Source: JANOAR01 sp031411235
GTDB taxonomy: Bacteria > Verrucomicrobiota > Verrucomicrobiia > Verrucomicrobiales > Verrucomicrobiaceae
DNA: 55,164 bases
Reading direction: 5' to 3'
Assembly (NCBI GenBank): GCA_031411235.1
Contig: JANOAR010000146.1
Span: forward strand, 1 to 55,164
Below, piece by piece: positions 1-7,971 of this stretch (position 1 is the first letter of the stretch; each line of letters begins with the position of its first letter). A model generated the notes under the pieces. The model made no database searches. It saw only the letters and a list, made by a program, of their open reading frames with translations, and was not told the DNA's origin. Position numbers and translations under genes: made by a program.

Positions 1-131
1 ACGAGGTCGAGAACTTCTTCAAAGACCTCAAGGCACACAAACGCCTAGCGCTAAGAGCCGACAGAACGGCCTCATCGTTCTCAGGCTTCATCGTCTTCGC
101 TTCATTCCTTCAATACCTTCATAGCCACTGA
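1..131 (+). CDS. C-terminal end of an IS5-like transposase (partial at window edge)
   Basis: Reading from base 3, the sequence gives a 42-residue C-terminus that begins EVENFFKDLKAHKRLALRAD and ends at TGA 129-131. A Glu followed by FF-x-x-LK, then a basic patch, R-x-D-(K/R)-T-A and a short hydrophobic tail is the usual end of IS5-group DDE transposases, where the Glu is the last acidic catalytic residue. The rest of the gene lies left of the window, so whether it is intact cannot be judged. No clear terminal inverted repeat was matched to it, but an inverted-repeat element lies 190 bp downstream. Confidence 0.7.
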   Translation, partial: EVENFFKDLKAHKRLALRADRTASSFSGFIVFASFLQYLHSH

Positions 132-320
132 ATTGCGGCGATACGGCTTAATGAAGACACGGCATGGGCAGCGATGCCGGACTTCATCCCGACCTGGCCG
201 AAAGCCGTGATGAATGCAGAACGAGTGAGGGAATATCACACCGCTGCTGGAACGAAGTTACCAGCCAATCCATCTACCGAGGTATGCGCGTTGGTGCGGG
301 CTTTGAATGACAGTGCTCCA

Positions 321-422
321 CCGCACTTGCGTAAATTATAAACGACACTTTAACGAGAAAATGGGAGACGTCTCCAAGCTCCCTCCCGTCCAACGTCATG
401 ATTATAAAGTGCGCAAGTGCGG
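321..422. repeat. 102-bp element with 21-bp terminal inverted repeats (MITE-like)
   Basis: Bases 321-341 and 402-422 are inverted copies matching at 18 of 21 positions; the mismatches fall only in the inner half. The 60-bp interior has no ORF and contains the perfect 12-bp palindrome GGAGACGTCTCC at 364-375. Size and structure fit a miniature inverted-repeat element or the fused ends of a decayed insertion sequence next to the transposase end. The rest of the gene-free stretch 132-450 shows nothing further that I can name. Confidence 0.5.
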
Positions 423-450
423 GCGCTGTTCAAGGGGGGCGGTGCAATGA

Positions 451-822
451 CTGGGCGACGGGGGCGCGGGGCTGCCTGGCCCGCCATTTGCCCAGGCGGT
501 GGTAGATGGGGTGACGACGCTGAACCCCGGTGATCCGGGGAGCGTGGGGGGCTTCGATGGCAGCCATGTGCGCTTTACCTTCGGCCTCCCGTGCGGGGCG
601 GATGGTCAGAACAGGGCAAACGGCAACGATGGAGCCCAGGGCATCCAAGGCCCACCCGGCGAGGTGAGTAATGCGCAGCTCGCCAGCGCGATGAGCGGCA
701 CGAGCAACAACACGAATGCGGTGAGCACGCTGGGGTTTTCGGTGAGCGATCCGCCAACCCAGAGCGAGATGCAGCAGATCGTGAACAAGCTCGATGAGCT
801 GATCCTGAACGGCAGACGGTGA
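451..822 (+). pseudogene. Collagen-like protein, C-terminal remnant
   Basis: The frame is open from 451 (after TGA 448-450) to TGA 820-822, with a possible GTG start at 499. The upstream part contains Gly-X-Y triplets (GDGGAGLPGPP), a second collagen-like run follows around GNDGAQGIQGPPGEV, and the C-terminus ends in a helical segment (SEMQQIVNKLDELILNGRR). Gly-X-Y tracts followed by a short globular or coiled-coil tail are typical of exported bacterial collagen-like or tail-fibre-like proteins. There is no signal peptide or convincing start here, and IS debris lies upstream, so this is probably a 5'-truncated gene. The function is unknown. Confidence 0.45.
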
Positions 823-1156
823 GGGGGCTGGCGCATGAAAGGGCGAAGCCAACCTGGAGTGGATCGAACGCGTGGGCTTAGGCGTGAGGGCATCCAGCAG
901 CAACCACGGATGAACACGGAGGATCACTCATGGCGAAGCCAACCTGGAGTCGATCGAACGTGTGGGCTTAGGCGTGAGGGGCTCCAGCAGCCACCACGGA
1001 TGAACACGGAGGATCACTAATAGGGAAGGTGTTCCGATGATAGGATCCTATTCGTGCCTATCCGTGTTCATCCGGGGTTGCTGCTGGATGGATCTTCCGC
1101 CTCCACTCCACGCTTTGTTTTGCATGGATGAGCCGTGCTTAACGGCAGACGGTGAG
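808..1156. repeat. 16-bp direct repeats bracketing an inserted repeat block
   Basis: The 16-mer AACGGCAGACGGTGAG occurs at 808-823, spanning the stop codon of the collagen-like remnant, and again at 1141-1156. Everything between the copies is non-coding and made of tandem and inverted repeats, so the layout resembles an insertion that duplicated the 3' end of the upstream gene. The remaining gene-free part, up to 1230, contains no recognisable feature. Confidence 0.55.
842..1019. repeat. Two 90-bp tandem repeat units plus an inverted partial copy
   Basis: Units at 842-931 and 932-1019 share a 90-bp period and differ at only a handful of bases. Each ends in a variant of CCACGGATGAACACGGAGGA. 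A reverse-complement copy of the unit's 3' half is at 1057-1090. ATCCGTGTTCATCCGTGG-type words are, to my knowledge, dispersed repeats in many environmental genomes. A 61-codon frame through the units is a by-product of the repeat and is not annotated as a gene. Confidence 0.8.
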
Positions 1157-1230
1157 GCTGGGCCGGGCTGACGAAACTTCAAAAAAGAGTTCGACGACAA
1201 CGGCTTCATTGAGTCCGTATAACCCTGCTT

Positions 1231-2190
1231 ATGATGATGCGCCGTTGTTTATGCTTGTTCGGTTGGATTGCCTTGGTGGCCTTGGTTCTGCCAAGCGCTG
1301 GCCATGCGGCTACGGTGACGACTGGTGGCTTGGCGATCATTGGCTACAATGACAACAATGGGGGGGCGGGTGGCGAGGATTCCTTTGCCGTGCTGGCAAC
1401 GGAGGACATCGTCGCGGGCACGGTGATTTACTTCACCAACAACGCCTGGAACAACAATGACGATGCCTTCATGGGCTCGGGGATGAGTCCCAATGCTGGC
1501 GATGGGTTCGAGCAGTTGATGCGGCTCCAAGTCACGGGGTCGATCCTGGCGGGCACGATCTTCAGCAGCACGAGCACTTCGGCGAATTACTCATGGGACA
1601 CGAGTTCCTCGATTGCGGGGGTGGCGTCCTCTGCGTTCAGCCATCTCGAACTGAAGTTCCCAGGCTCCTATTCCGACGAGATTTACATCTTCCAAGCCAG
1701 TGATGCGGACAATCCGTTGCTCACGCCCTCGAACTTCATTTATGTCCTGAATTTCGGCGATGCGAATGATCCTGGCTTCAATGAACCGCTGTCCACTTAC
1801 GATGTGGGCTCCATTCCCAATGGCTCGGTCGGCAATCGATTATCCGACACGAGCGATGAGTTTGACCCCCAAGTCTGGGACAATACCGCTGTGCTGCTCG
1901 ACCCCGAGGGCGACTGGCATGAGGGCTGGTTCGGGCTGGATCTGAGTGATGCCGCCGTGGTGGCGCTCAATGCCACGGGCGGCACCAAGGCCGCGTGGCT
2001 GGCGCTGATCAATGCCAAAGACGGCAATGGAAACAATCTGCACTGGGCGCGGCGGCTGGATGCCTCGCTGCCCACGGGTATGCTGGATCTAACCCCAGAT
2101 CTCGCGCCTGAGCCGTCGCGCTGCCTGCTGGCGATGGGCGGTATGGGGATCGTGCTGCTGCGTCGGCGTAGGTTGGCGGTTAGGTTGTAA
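1231..2190 (+). CDS. PEP-CTERM exported protein of unknown function
   Basis: 319 residues. The N-terminus (MMMRRCLCLFGWIALVALVL) is a Sec signal peptide with cleavage near AGHA. The C-terminus carries PEP-S, then a hydrophobic helix and an Arg cluster (PEPSRCLLAMGGMGIVLLRR), the PEP-CTERM signal processed by an exosortase. The body is rich in Gly, Asn, Asp and Ser and contains segments such as GTVIYFTNNAW and SDEIYIFQA, resembling a beta-sandwich module frequent in bacterial surface proteins that I cannot assign to an activity. The expected role is a secreted or matrix-associated protein. No exosortase lies in the window. The start is one of three consecutive ATGs; no strong ribosome binding site is visible. 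Confidence 0.75.
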   Translation: MMMRRCLCLFGWIALVALVLPSAGHAATVTTGGLAIIGYNDNNGGAGGEDSFAVLATEDIVAGTVIYFTNNAWNNNDDAFMGSGMSPNAGDGFEQLMRLQVTGSILAGTIFSSTSTSANYSWDTSSSIAGVASSAFSHLELKFPGSYSDEIYIFQASDADNPLLTPSNFIYVLNFGDANDPGFNEPLSTYDVGSIPNGSVGNRLSDTSDEFDPQVWDNTAVLLDPEGDWHEGWFGLDLSDAAVVALNATGGTKAAWLALINAKDGNGNNLHWARRLDASLPTGMLDLTPDLAPEPSRCLLAMGGMGIVLLRRRRLAVRL

Positions 2191-2256
2191 AGGCGGGGGC
2201 GTGGGGCTCAAGCCTTGCGCATTGCTTTTTCGTCCTGCGGCTTCTATGAGAGGCGA

Positions 2257-2700
2257 ATGGCTTCCCTGTTACGTTTCTGCGCTATCCTTATTCTTCTCGT
2301 TACGGCTCTCATGGCCGCGATTCAGTACACGAGCCCCAGTTGGCCCAAGGTGGAAGGCACCGTGACGAGTGGACGGTGGGCGATGGAGGACGGGATGCCG
2401 AAGTCGGCTCGTGGGCAATACCTTGTGGAGTATGAGTTCAAGGCCGATGGCAAGGATCACCGGGGCAGTCGCTTGGGCTTCGCAAGCCATAGCTCCGCCG
2501 TTTATATCCTCAATGCCAAGGAGGAGCGCCAGCCGCGCGAGGGCGATAGGGTGATGGTGTCGTATGCGCCTTTTTGGCCGGACTTTTGCCTGCTGGTTCC
2601 AGGCGCGGCACCGAGTTTTTGGCTGTGGTCGATCGTCGCTGCTTTGGTGAGTCTGACGCTCTGGATCTACGCCCGGCTATCCACGCAGATGGTGATGTGA
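2257..2700 (+). CDS. DUF3592-like membrane protein
   Basis: 147 residues from ATG 2257, preceded by AGAGG a few bases upstream; this start is preferred over the upstream in-frame TTG at 2215. One membrane helix lies at each end (about residues 4-22 and 120-140). Between them is a beta-rich segment with W-P-x-V-x-G-x-V, followed by Y-L-V-E-Y-E-F and G-D-x-V-x-V-x-Y, the pattern of the DUF3592 family, whose function is unknown. The gene ends 4 bp before the metal ATPase and may be co-transcribed with it. The assignment rests on remembered family features. Confidence 0.6.
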   Translation: MASLLRFCAILILLVTALMAAIQYTSPSWPKVEGTVTSGRWAMEDGMPKSARGQYLVEYEFKADGKDHRGSRLGFASHSSAVYILNAKEERQPREGDRVMVSYAPFWPDFCLLVPGAAPSFWLWSIVAALVSLTLWIYARLSTQMVM

Positions 2701-2704
2701 GTGC

Positions 2705-4966
2705 ATGAATACCTCCGAAAATCTCTCGCCTGGCACCGATGGCACTTGGTTGGATGGCCTTGCGGAGTTCCTCAATGGCGAGTCGGGTGTGGAGGCGATC
2801 CGGGTGAATCCCGAGCAGCGTTCCGTCTCGGTGGCGACGCTGGGGCAGGTGGATGCAGCGGTGCTGCAAGCGAAGCTGGGCGAGGTTTTGCTGGCGTTGG
2901 ATGCGGCGACGGGCAGCTCGGGTGAGGGTGTGCGATCGGGTGGTTTTTCCTTGAGTGTGCAGCACTCGGGCGATGAGGTTCTGCTGGCCAAGCCAAGCTG
3001 CCCGACGGCTCCGAATCTCTGGAAGTGGCGCGAGTTTGAATGGCCCGAGGCCGATGCGTTGGAGAAGGCGAGCCGAGAGGAGTGGCAGTGGCTCGCGATG
3101 CAAGCGGGTATCTGCGGCCTTGCATTACTGGTGGGCTACGTGGCGAAACATCACTTCGCAGCGCCTGCTGGGTTGGTGCTTTCGCTGTATGGCATCGCCC
3201 TGCTCAGCGGTGGCTGGGATGCCGCAGGGGACGCCTGGGAAAAGGTGCGCGAAGGGCGCTTCGACATTCATTTTTTGATGCTCGCGGTGGCCTGTGGTGC
3301 CGTGGCGATTGGGGCGTGGGAGGAGGGGGCACTGCTGCTGTTTTTGTTCAGCACCTCAGGGGCGCTGGAGCACTACGCGCTGCACCGCACGCACCGCGAG
3401 ATCAACGCGCTGACCAAGGCGGCACCGAAGTTTGCCCATGTGGTGCTGGCGGATGGGAGCATCGAGGATCGGTTCGTGGCGATGCTGAAGGTGGGCGAAA
3501 CGCTGAGCGTGCGGCCCGATGAAATTTTCCCTGTCGATGGAACCGTGATGGCGGGGAAGACCTCGGCAGATGAATCGACGCTGACGGGCGAGGCGCTGCC
3601 GATCACCAAGGAGACGGGCGATACCGTCTTCAGCGGCACGCTGAACCAATGGGGCGCGGTGCAGGTGCGGGTGGACAAGCTGGCGACACAGAGTGCGCTG
3701 CAACGCATCATCGCGCTGATCGAGAATGCGCAGCATCTGCGAGCACCAAGCCAGCGCTTCACGGATCATTTTGGCACCCGCTACACGGCGATTGTTTTGG
3801 CCGCCGTACTGGGGATGTTTTTTGTCTGGTGGCTCGGATTGGGGGTGCCGCCCTTCGCCAATAACGAGGCGCAGCGCTCGGCATTCTATCGGGCCATGAC
3901 GCTGCTGGTTGTGCTAAGTCCCTGTGCGCTGGTGCTGTCGATACCGAGTGCGATTCTTGCCGCCATCGCCTGGGGGGCGCGGCGCGGTGTGTTATTCCGT
4001 GGCGGTGCAGCGATCGAAAAACTCGCCGAGGTGGATACCGTGGCGATGGATAAAACGGGGACGCTGACAGAGGGAGAACTGAAGGTGGCGAAGATCGAGA
4101 GCTTCCCGCCAGGGCGCGAGTCGGCGGTGCTGCGTGCCGCCGTGACGCTGGAGTCGCAGTCGAACCATCCCATTGCGCGAGCGATCACCGCGCATGGCCT
4201 AGCCCAGGGGATACAGCCCCTGGCGATGACCGAGTTTACCAGTCTCGCAGGCCAGGGGCTGCGCGGGCGCACCGAGCAGGGTGTCTGCTACGTCGGCAGA
4301 CGCGAGCTGATGGCGCAGAGCGAGCTGGGGCATTGGCTTGCCGACGTGCCCGATGCACCGCTGGGCTTCAGCGAGGTGTGGGTGTTGCAAGGGGATGTGA
4401 TGGGACGCGTGCTGCTGAAGGATGAGATCCGCGCCGGTAGCAAAGGCGTGCTGGAGCAGCTCGCTCGCGAAGGCATCACGACCCTCATGCTCACCGGGGA
4501 TCGGCGAGCGGCAGCCATCTCTATCGCGCAGGAACTCGGGCTCAGCGAAGTGCGAGCCGGGCTGCACCCCGAGGATAAAGTTGCCGTTGTGCAGGAGCTG
4601 ACAGCGAAGGGCCGCAAAGTGGCCATGGTAGGCGATGGGGTGAATGATGCGCCCTGCCTCGCCGCCGCGTATGTGAGCATCGCCATGGGAGCACGCGGCA
4701 GCGATGCCGCCCTGGAGCAAGCGGATGTGGTGCTCATGCAGGACAAGATCGAGAAACTGCTCAGCGCTCGAATGATCAGCAAGCGGGCCAATGCCGTGAT
4801 TCGCCAAAACATCGCGATCTCGCTCGGGGCCGTGATTGTGATGGGCCTCGCCGCCAGTTTTGGCCAAGTGCCGCTAACCCTGGGCGTGCTGATGCACGAG
4901 GGCAGCACCGTGATCGTGTGCCTGAATAGCCTGCGGCTGCTGTTTGTGCGGGAGCCTGGGGTGTAG
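2705..4966 (+). CDS. P1B-4-type heavy-metal-translocating P-type ATPase
   Basis: 753 residues; an inner-membrane pump that uses ATP to export a transition metal. Visible landmarks are the TGE actuator motif (STLTGEALP), the membrane-helix motif S405-P406-C407, the phosphorylation motif DKTGTLTEGE with Asp449, the hinge GDGVNDAP, and HEGST in the last membrane region. SPC together with HEG(G/S)T defines the P1B-4 subgroup, whose studied members export Co, Fe(II), Zn or Ni, unlike CPC copper pumps. The first 80 residues look like a ferredoxin-fold metal-binding domain without its CxxC. There is no metalloregulator next door, so the metal cannot be named. It lies 4 bp after the DUF3592-like gene. 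Confidence 0.9.
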   Translation: MNTSENLSPGTDGTWLDGLAEFLNGESGVEAIRVNPEQRSVSVATLGQVDAAVLQAKLGEVLLALDAATGSSGEGVRSGGFSLSVQHSGDEVLLAKPSCPTAPNLWKWREFEWPEADALEKASREEWQWLAMQAGICGLALLVGYVAKHHFAAPAGLVLSLYGIALLSGGWDAAGDAWEKVREGRFDIHFLMLAVACGAVAIGAWEEGALLLFLFSTSGALEHYALHRTHREINALTKAAPKFAHVVLADGSIEDRFVAMLKVGETLSVRPDEIFPVDGTVMAGKTSADESTLTGEALPITKETGDTVFSGTLNQWGAVQVRVDKLATQSALQRIIALIENAQHLRAPSQRFTDHFGTRYTAIVLAAVLGMFFVWWLGLGVPPFANNEAQRSAFYRAMTLLVVLSPCALVLSIPSAILAAIAWGARRGVLFRGGAAIEKLAEVDTVAMDKTGTLTEGELKVAKIESFPPGRESAVLRAAVTLESQSNHPIARAITAHGLAQGIQPLAMTEFTSLAGQGLRGRTEQGVCYVGRRELMAQSELGHWLADVPDAPLGFSEVWVLQGDVMGRVLLKDEIRAGSKGVLEQLAREGITTLMLTGDRRAAAISIAQELGLSEVRAGLHPEDKVAVVQELTAKGRKVAMVGDGVNDAPCLAAAYVSIAMGARGSDAALEQADVVLMQDKIEKLLSARMISKRANAVIRQNIAISLGAVIVMGLAASFGQVPLTLGVLMHEGSTVIVCLNSLRLLFVREPGV

Positions 4967-4984
4967 AGGTGGGGGGAGAACCTG

Positions 4985-6994
4985 CTACTTCGGAGCCCGC
5001 CACTGGTAGATGATGTAGCTGAACATCTCTTCCAGGCCTTTGACCTCTTTTAGGCTGACGAAGTCTGGCGCACCGGAGATGCGCTGGATCAGCTCGGGGT
5101 GGCGCTTGGCCGTCTCGGTGAGGCCGCAAAAGTAGATGAATACTGGGCGGTGCTCGGCGGTGCCGAGAGCGATGAGTTTATCCAGTTCCTCGGGCTTGGT
5201 GATGAGGTTCACCTCGGGGTCATAACTTTGGCTTTGCCGATCGCTGACGCCAAAGGTCGCGGTAATGGCATCGGGTTTGTTGTCGCGGATGGAGGCCACG
5301 ACTTGGCGAATCGGCTGGCGATCATGGCCGACGATATTTTGCCTGGGAGCCTCCGAGGCAAAGCCATAAAAACCGACGAGTGCGGCGATGAAAACACCCG
5401 AATAAACGGGCAGGCGAGACAGTGCCACGGGCGCAGCGAAGACCGCAGGCAACAGCAGGAAGAGATAGTACCAAGAGAGATTCACATGCTGCTGCTGCGA
5501 GGCATGGAAGTAGGCGAGCGCACCCGCTAGGACGATGCCGACGACGGCTAAACGCTTGCCCGTGCCGTGGAATAACGAGAGCCCCACGCCCATCGCCGTG
5601 AGCAGGAGCAGCAGTGTCGTGAAGGTCTTCATCGTGCCAGGTGCCGCCGTTGCGAGCGCCAGCCAGCTCGTGCCAAGGTGAGTCTCGGGCAGGGGATTCG
5701 CATAACGAATGCCAAGCGCCAAATGAGAGCCGAGATCGCGCAGCCAGTCGCCCCCCATCGCGCCAATCGACTGCGCCGAGTGATCATGCGCCATGAAGCC
5801 CAGCAACTGCGGCACCGAGGGCAGCATGAGCAGCATCACGGGGATGGCGGCGAGCACGTTGAACCCTACCAAACTGCCCAACCGCCGTGGCTGCCAGCGC
5901 ACGAGGCACTCGATGAAGAGCACCGCATTCAAGGCGATGGCGACATAGATCGACCCGGCGAAGCTGCATAGATAACCCGCCTCGCCGATGGCAAAAAGCA
6001 GCCACCCGCTGAGCCGATGATGGCGGTGCGCCCGGATCAATCCCAGCACACTCAGGCAGATGAAAAACAGCATCAGCGAGTAACCCTTGGCCTCCACCGA
6101 ATAACGAATGTGCCACGGGTGCAGCGCTAGTAACCAAGCCGCGCCTGCCCCCACCCACGGCAGCCCGCATTCCCAGCCGATCACCGCCACTAGCACCAGC
6201 GCTAAAATAGCCGCGATGAACGAAGGCAACCGCAGCGCCGACTCGCTGAACTCACTCGCAGGCTTTTGATTGAAGCTATGCCAAGCGGCCAACGAGGTGC
6301 GAGAGAGCAGCGAGTGCAGCACATGGTTATTGCCATTGTCATTCTCCACGAAGGTCTCCGTCCACGTCACGGGCTGGAATTCCTTCTTTCCGTCGGCTCC
6401 TGCTTCGTACGAGCCGTGGGCGTAGCGGCGCATCGAGTATTCCTCATCATTCCACAGGCTATGATCCAGTAGCGGCACGCGGAAGTAGCAGCCCACGGCC
6501 ACGGCCCCGATCAGCAGGGCATAAAAAATCGGCCCCGAGGAGAGCAGCCTCGCCAGCCCTGTTTCGCCTGCGTTCTCGTCATCGCCCTCCGCCTCGGCAT
6601 CGGCCACCAGTTCATCTTTGACCTCCTTCTGCCCGCGTGGCATCCACAGCGGAGCCGTGACCAGCAGCAGGAAGGCCGCACTTGCTGAGAACGCCGCAGC
6701 CCAGTAGTGGCCGATGATGGCGTGCTCCTTTGCCCGCAGCACATCGTGATGCTCCACATCGCTCATCAGCCAGCCGCCAAAGCTCACCAACTGCTTGGGT
6801 TTCTCCACCGCTGGCTGTGCCTGCTCGATGTGCTCCATCACCTTCTTGCTCCATGGGTGTGGCCCTTTATAGAGGTGGAAAAACGACAGCAGGAAGACCA
6901 CCAGCAGCACGCCTTGCACGAGCTTCAAATACAACTCGCGGCGACCGACGGACTCTTCGGACTCATGGTGATCAGATTCTTGGCGGTAAAACAT
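4985..6994 (-). CDS. GT39/GT83-like integral membrane glycosyltransferase
   Basis: 669 residues with about ten or more hydrophobic helices. After the first helices there is a charged acidic loop (VADAEAEGDDENAGE), then a membrane segment followed by D-H-S-L-W-N-D-E-E-Y. An acidic pair in the first large outside loop is the signature of polyprenyl-phosphate-sugar glycosyltransferases of the PMT/ArnT type (GT-C fold). A later H-P-W-H-I-R-Y-S-V-E motif also fits that family. A role in transferring a sugar from a lipid carrier to protein, lipid or glycan outside the membrane is inferred; the substrate is unknown. The C-terminal 120 residues form a soluble domain. It converges on the metal ATPase gene with an 18-bp gap. 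Confidence 0.75.
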   Translation of the reverse strand: MFYRQESDHHESEESVGRRELYLKLVQGVLLVVFLLSFFHLYKGPHPWSKKVMEHIEQAQPAVEKPKQLVSFGGWLMSDVEHHDVLRAKEHAIIGHYWAAAFSASAAFLLLVTAPLWMPRGQKEVKDELVADAEAEGDDENAGETGLARLLSSGPIFYALLIGAVAVGCYFRVPLLDHSLWNDEEYSMRRYAHGSYEAGADGKKEFQPVTWTETFVENDNGNNHVLHSLLSRTSLAAWHSFNQKPASEFSESALRLPSFIAAILALVLVAVIGWECGLPWVGAGAAWLLALHPWHIRYSVEAKGYSLMLFFICLSVLGLIRAHRHHRLSGWLLFAIGEAGYLCSFAGSIYVAIALNAVLFIECLVRWQPRRLGSLVGFNVLAAIPVMLLMLPSVPQLLGFMAHDHSAQSIGAMGGDWLRDLGSHLALGIRYANPLPETHLGTSWLALATAAPGTMKTFTTLLLLLTAMGVGLSLFHGTGKRLAVVGIVLAGALAYFHASQQQHVNLSWYYLFLLLPAVFAAPVALSRLPVYSGVFIAALVGFYGFASEAPRQNIVGHDRQPIRQVVASIRDNKPDAITATFGVSDRQSQSYDPEVNLITKPEELDKLIALGTAEHRPVFIYFCGLTETAKRHPELIQRISGAPDFVSLKEVKGLEEMFSYIIYQWRAPK

Positions 6995-7108
6995 AAGGTG
7001 CAGCGTGGGTTAGCGTTGGGAGTAGCAGATGGGGGCGATGCCCCATTTTGCTCAGCCAGCCGTGGCAACGTCAATCGTGTATCTTGGAAATTGTCGCTTC
7101 ATGGCACC

Positions 7109-7657
7109 TCACCACAACATGATGCCTCGGGCCACTTCTGCCGCCTTCTCCTCGCCACAGAGCAGCCGCACCAACGCCATGGCAAACTCCACACTCGTCG
7201 CCGCGCCCTGCGATGTGATGATACCGCGATCCACCACCACACGCTCATCGGCGATCCGCGCTGGAAGTTCCTCCGCCACGCCGACGTGCGAAGTGAAGCG
7301 CCGCCCATCGCCGAGCAGCCCTGCATCCAGCAGCACCGTCGGCGCGGCGCAAATGGCGGCCACAGGCTTGCCCGCCGCTGCGTAGGCCCGGGCCAAAGCA
7401 GCCACACGACCATCCTCGCGCATCGCCTTCACATGCGGCCCACCTGGGATGAGCAGCAGCTCGAAGTCCCCCGCCTCCTCGATGCCCGCCAGCGTCGTAT
7501 CCGCATGGATCGTAATGCCGCTGCGCCCCGTCACATGAATGCTATCGCCCAGCGCCGCCATCACGACTTCCACCCCGGCACGGCGCAAAATATCCACAGG
7601 TGCCAGGGTTTCGATTTCTTCAAATCCAGCAGTGATGGGGACAAGGACGGAAGACAT
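7109..7657 (-). CDS. DJ-1/PfpI (ThiJ) family protein
   Basis: 182 residues, the usual length for single-domain DJ-1/YajL-type proteins. The nucleophile-elbow cysteine is in AAICAAP (Cys103), with the conserved acidic residue in GFEEIE near residue 14 and L-L-I-P-G-G-P at about 68-74. This family includes YajL and human DJ-1, with reported protective, chaperone or deglycase roles that remain debated, plus some proteases and amidases. The cytoplasmic location and the exact reaction are inferences. It is transcribed leftward, divergent from the respiratory operon, and shares a 314-bp intergenic region with it. Confidence 0.85.
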   Translation of the reverse strand: MSSVLVPITAGFEEIETLAPVDILRRAGVEVVMAALGDSIHVTGRSGITIHADTTLAGIEEAGDFELLLIPGGPHVKAMREDGRVAALARAYAAAGKPVAAICAAPTVLLDAGLLGDGRRFTSHVGVAEELPARIADERVVVDRGIITSQGAATSVEFAMALVRLLCGEEKAAEVARGIMLW

Positions 7658-7871
7658 GGTAATGAAGGGATAATGGGTTGGCGGTGGTGGGGTGATAGGA
7701 AATCAACTCCCAGAGCCTGACGGCGAAAGCCAAATGGAGCGAGCTTCATTTTACGGCCCGCCACTTCCTGCCTGAAACTCGTGCGCCACAGTGAGGCTAA
7801 ACCACGGGCCGCCCTACTTTATAGTCAAGATATCCGGTGGATTCTGGCTCCACGCATGGGGCCCGGCAATT

Positions 7872-7888
7872 TTTCAAAAAATTTGAAA
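7872..7888. promoter_or_regulatory. Inverted repeat TTTCAAA-N3-TTTGAAA upstream of actA
   Basis: Perfect 7-bp arms at 7872-7878 and 7882-7888 lie in the AT-rich divergent region between the DJ-1 gene and actA, 43 bp before the second palindrome at 7931. It could be a further operator or simply a product of A/T richness. I could not place a convincing sigma-70 promoter with standard spacing here. Confidence 0.3.
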
Positions 7889-7930
7889 TCCAGCCTTGCA
7901 AACCTTGCTTGATTTTATACCATGGAAGCC

Positions 7931-7950
7931 CTTGTGAAAAATTTCACAAG
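7931..7950. promoter_or_regulatory. CRP/FNR-type palindrome upstream of the respiratory operon
   Basis: CTTGTGAAAAATTTCACAAG has 9-bp perfect arms separated by 2 bp and contains TGTGA (7933-7937), six bases, then TCACA (7944-7948). This is exactly the consensus layout for CRP/FNR-superfamily regulators. It ends 21 bp before the actA ATG at 7972. Control of the operon by oxygen, redox state or a nucleotide signal is inferred from this site. Lying so close to the start codon, it could act as a repressor site or belong to an upstream-activated promoter. Confidence 0.55.
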
Positions 7951-7971
7951 CCTCTGAAACCGAATCTAAAC

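Noticed and set aside
835..1020. A 61-codon frame with an apparent peptide repeat
   Set aside because: It exists only because the 90-bp DNA repeat happens to stay open; similar repeat words are non-coding elsewhere.
4967..4984. A shared terminator between the metal ATPase and glycosyltransferase genes
   Set aside because: The 18-bp gap has no inverted repeat or T-run.
6707..7720. A 337-codon plus-strand frame across the glycosyltransferase and DJ-1 genes
   Set aside because: It runs antisense through two genes with clear family signatures, has a His/Arg-rich composition typical of shadow frames and shows no motif.
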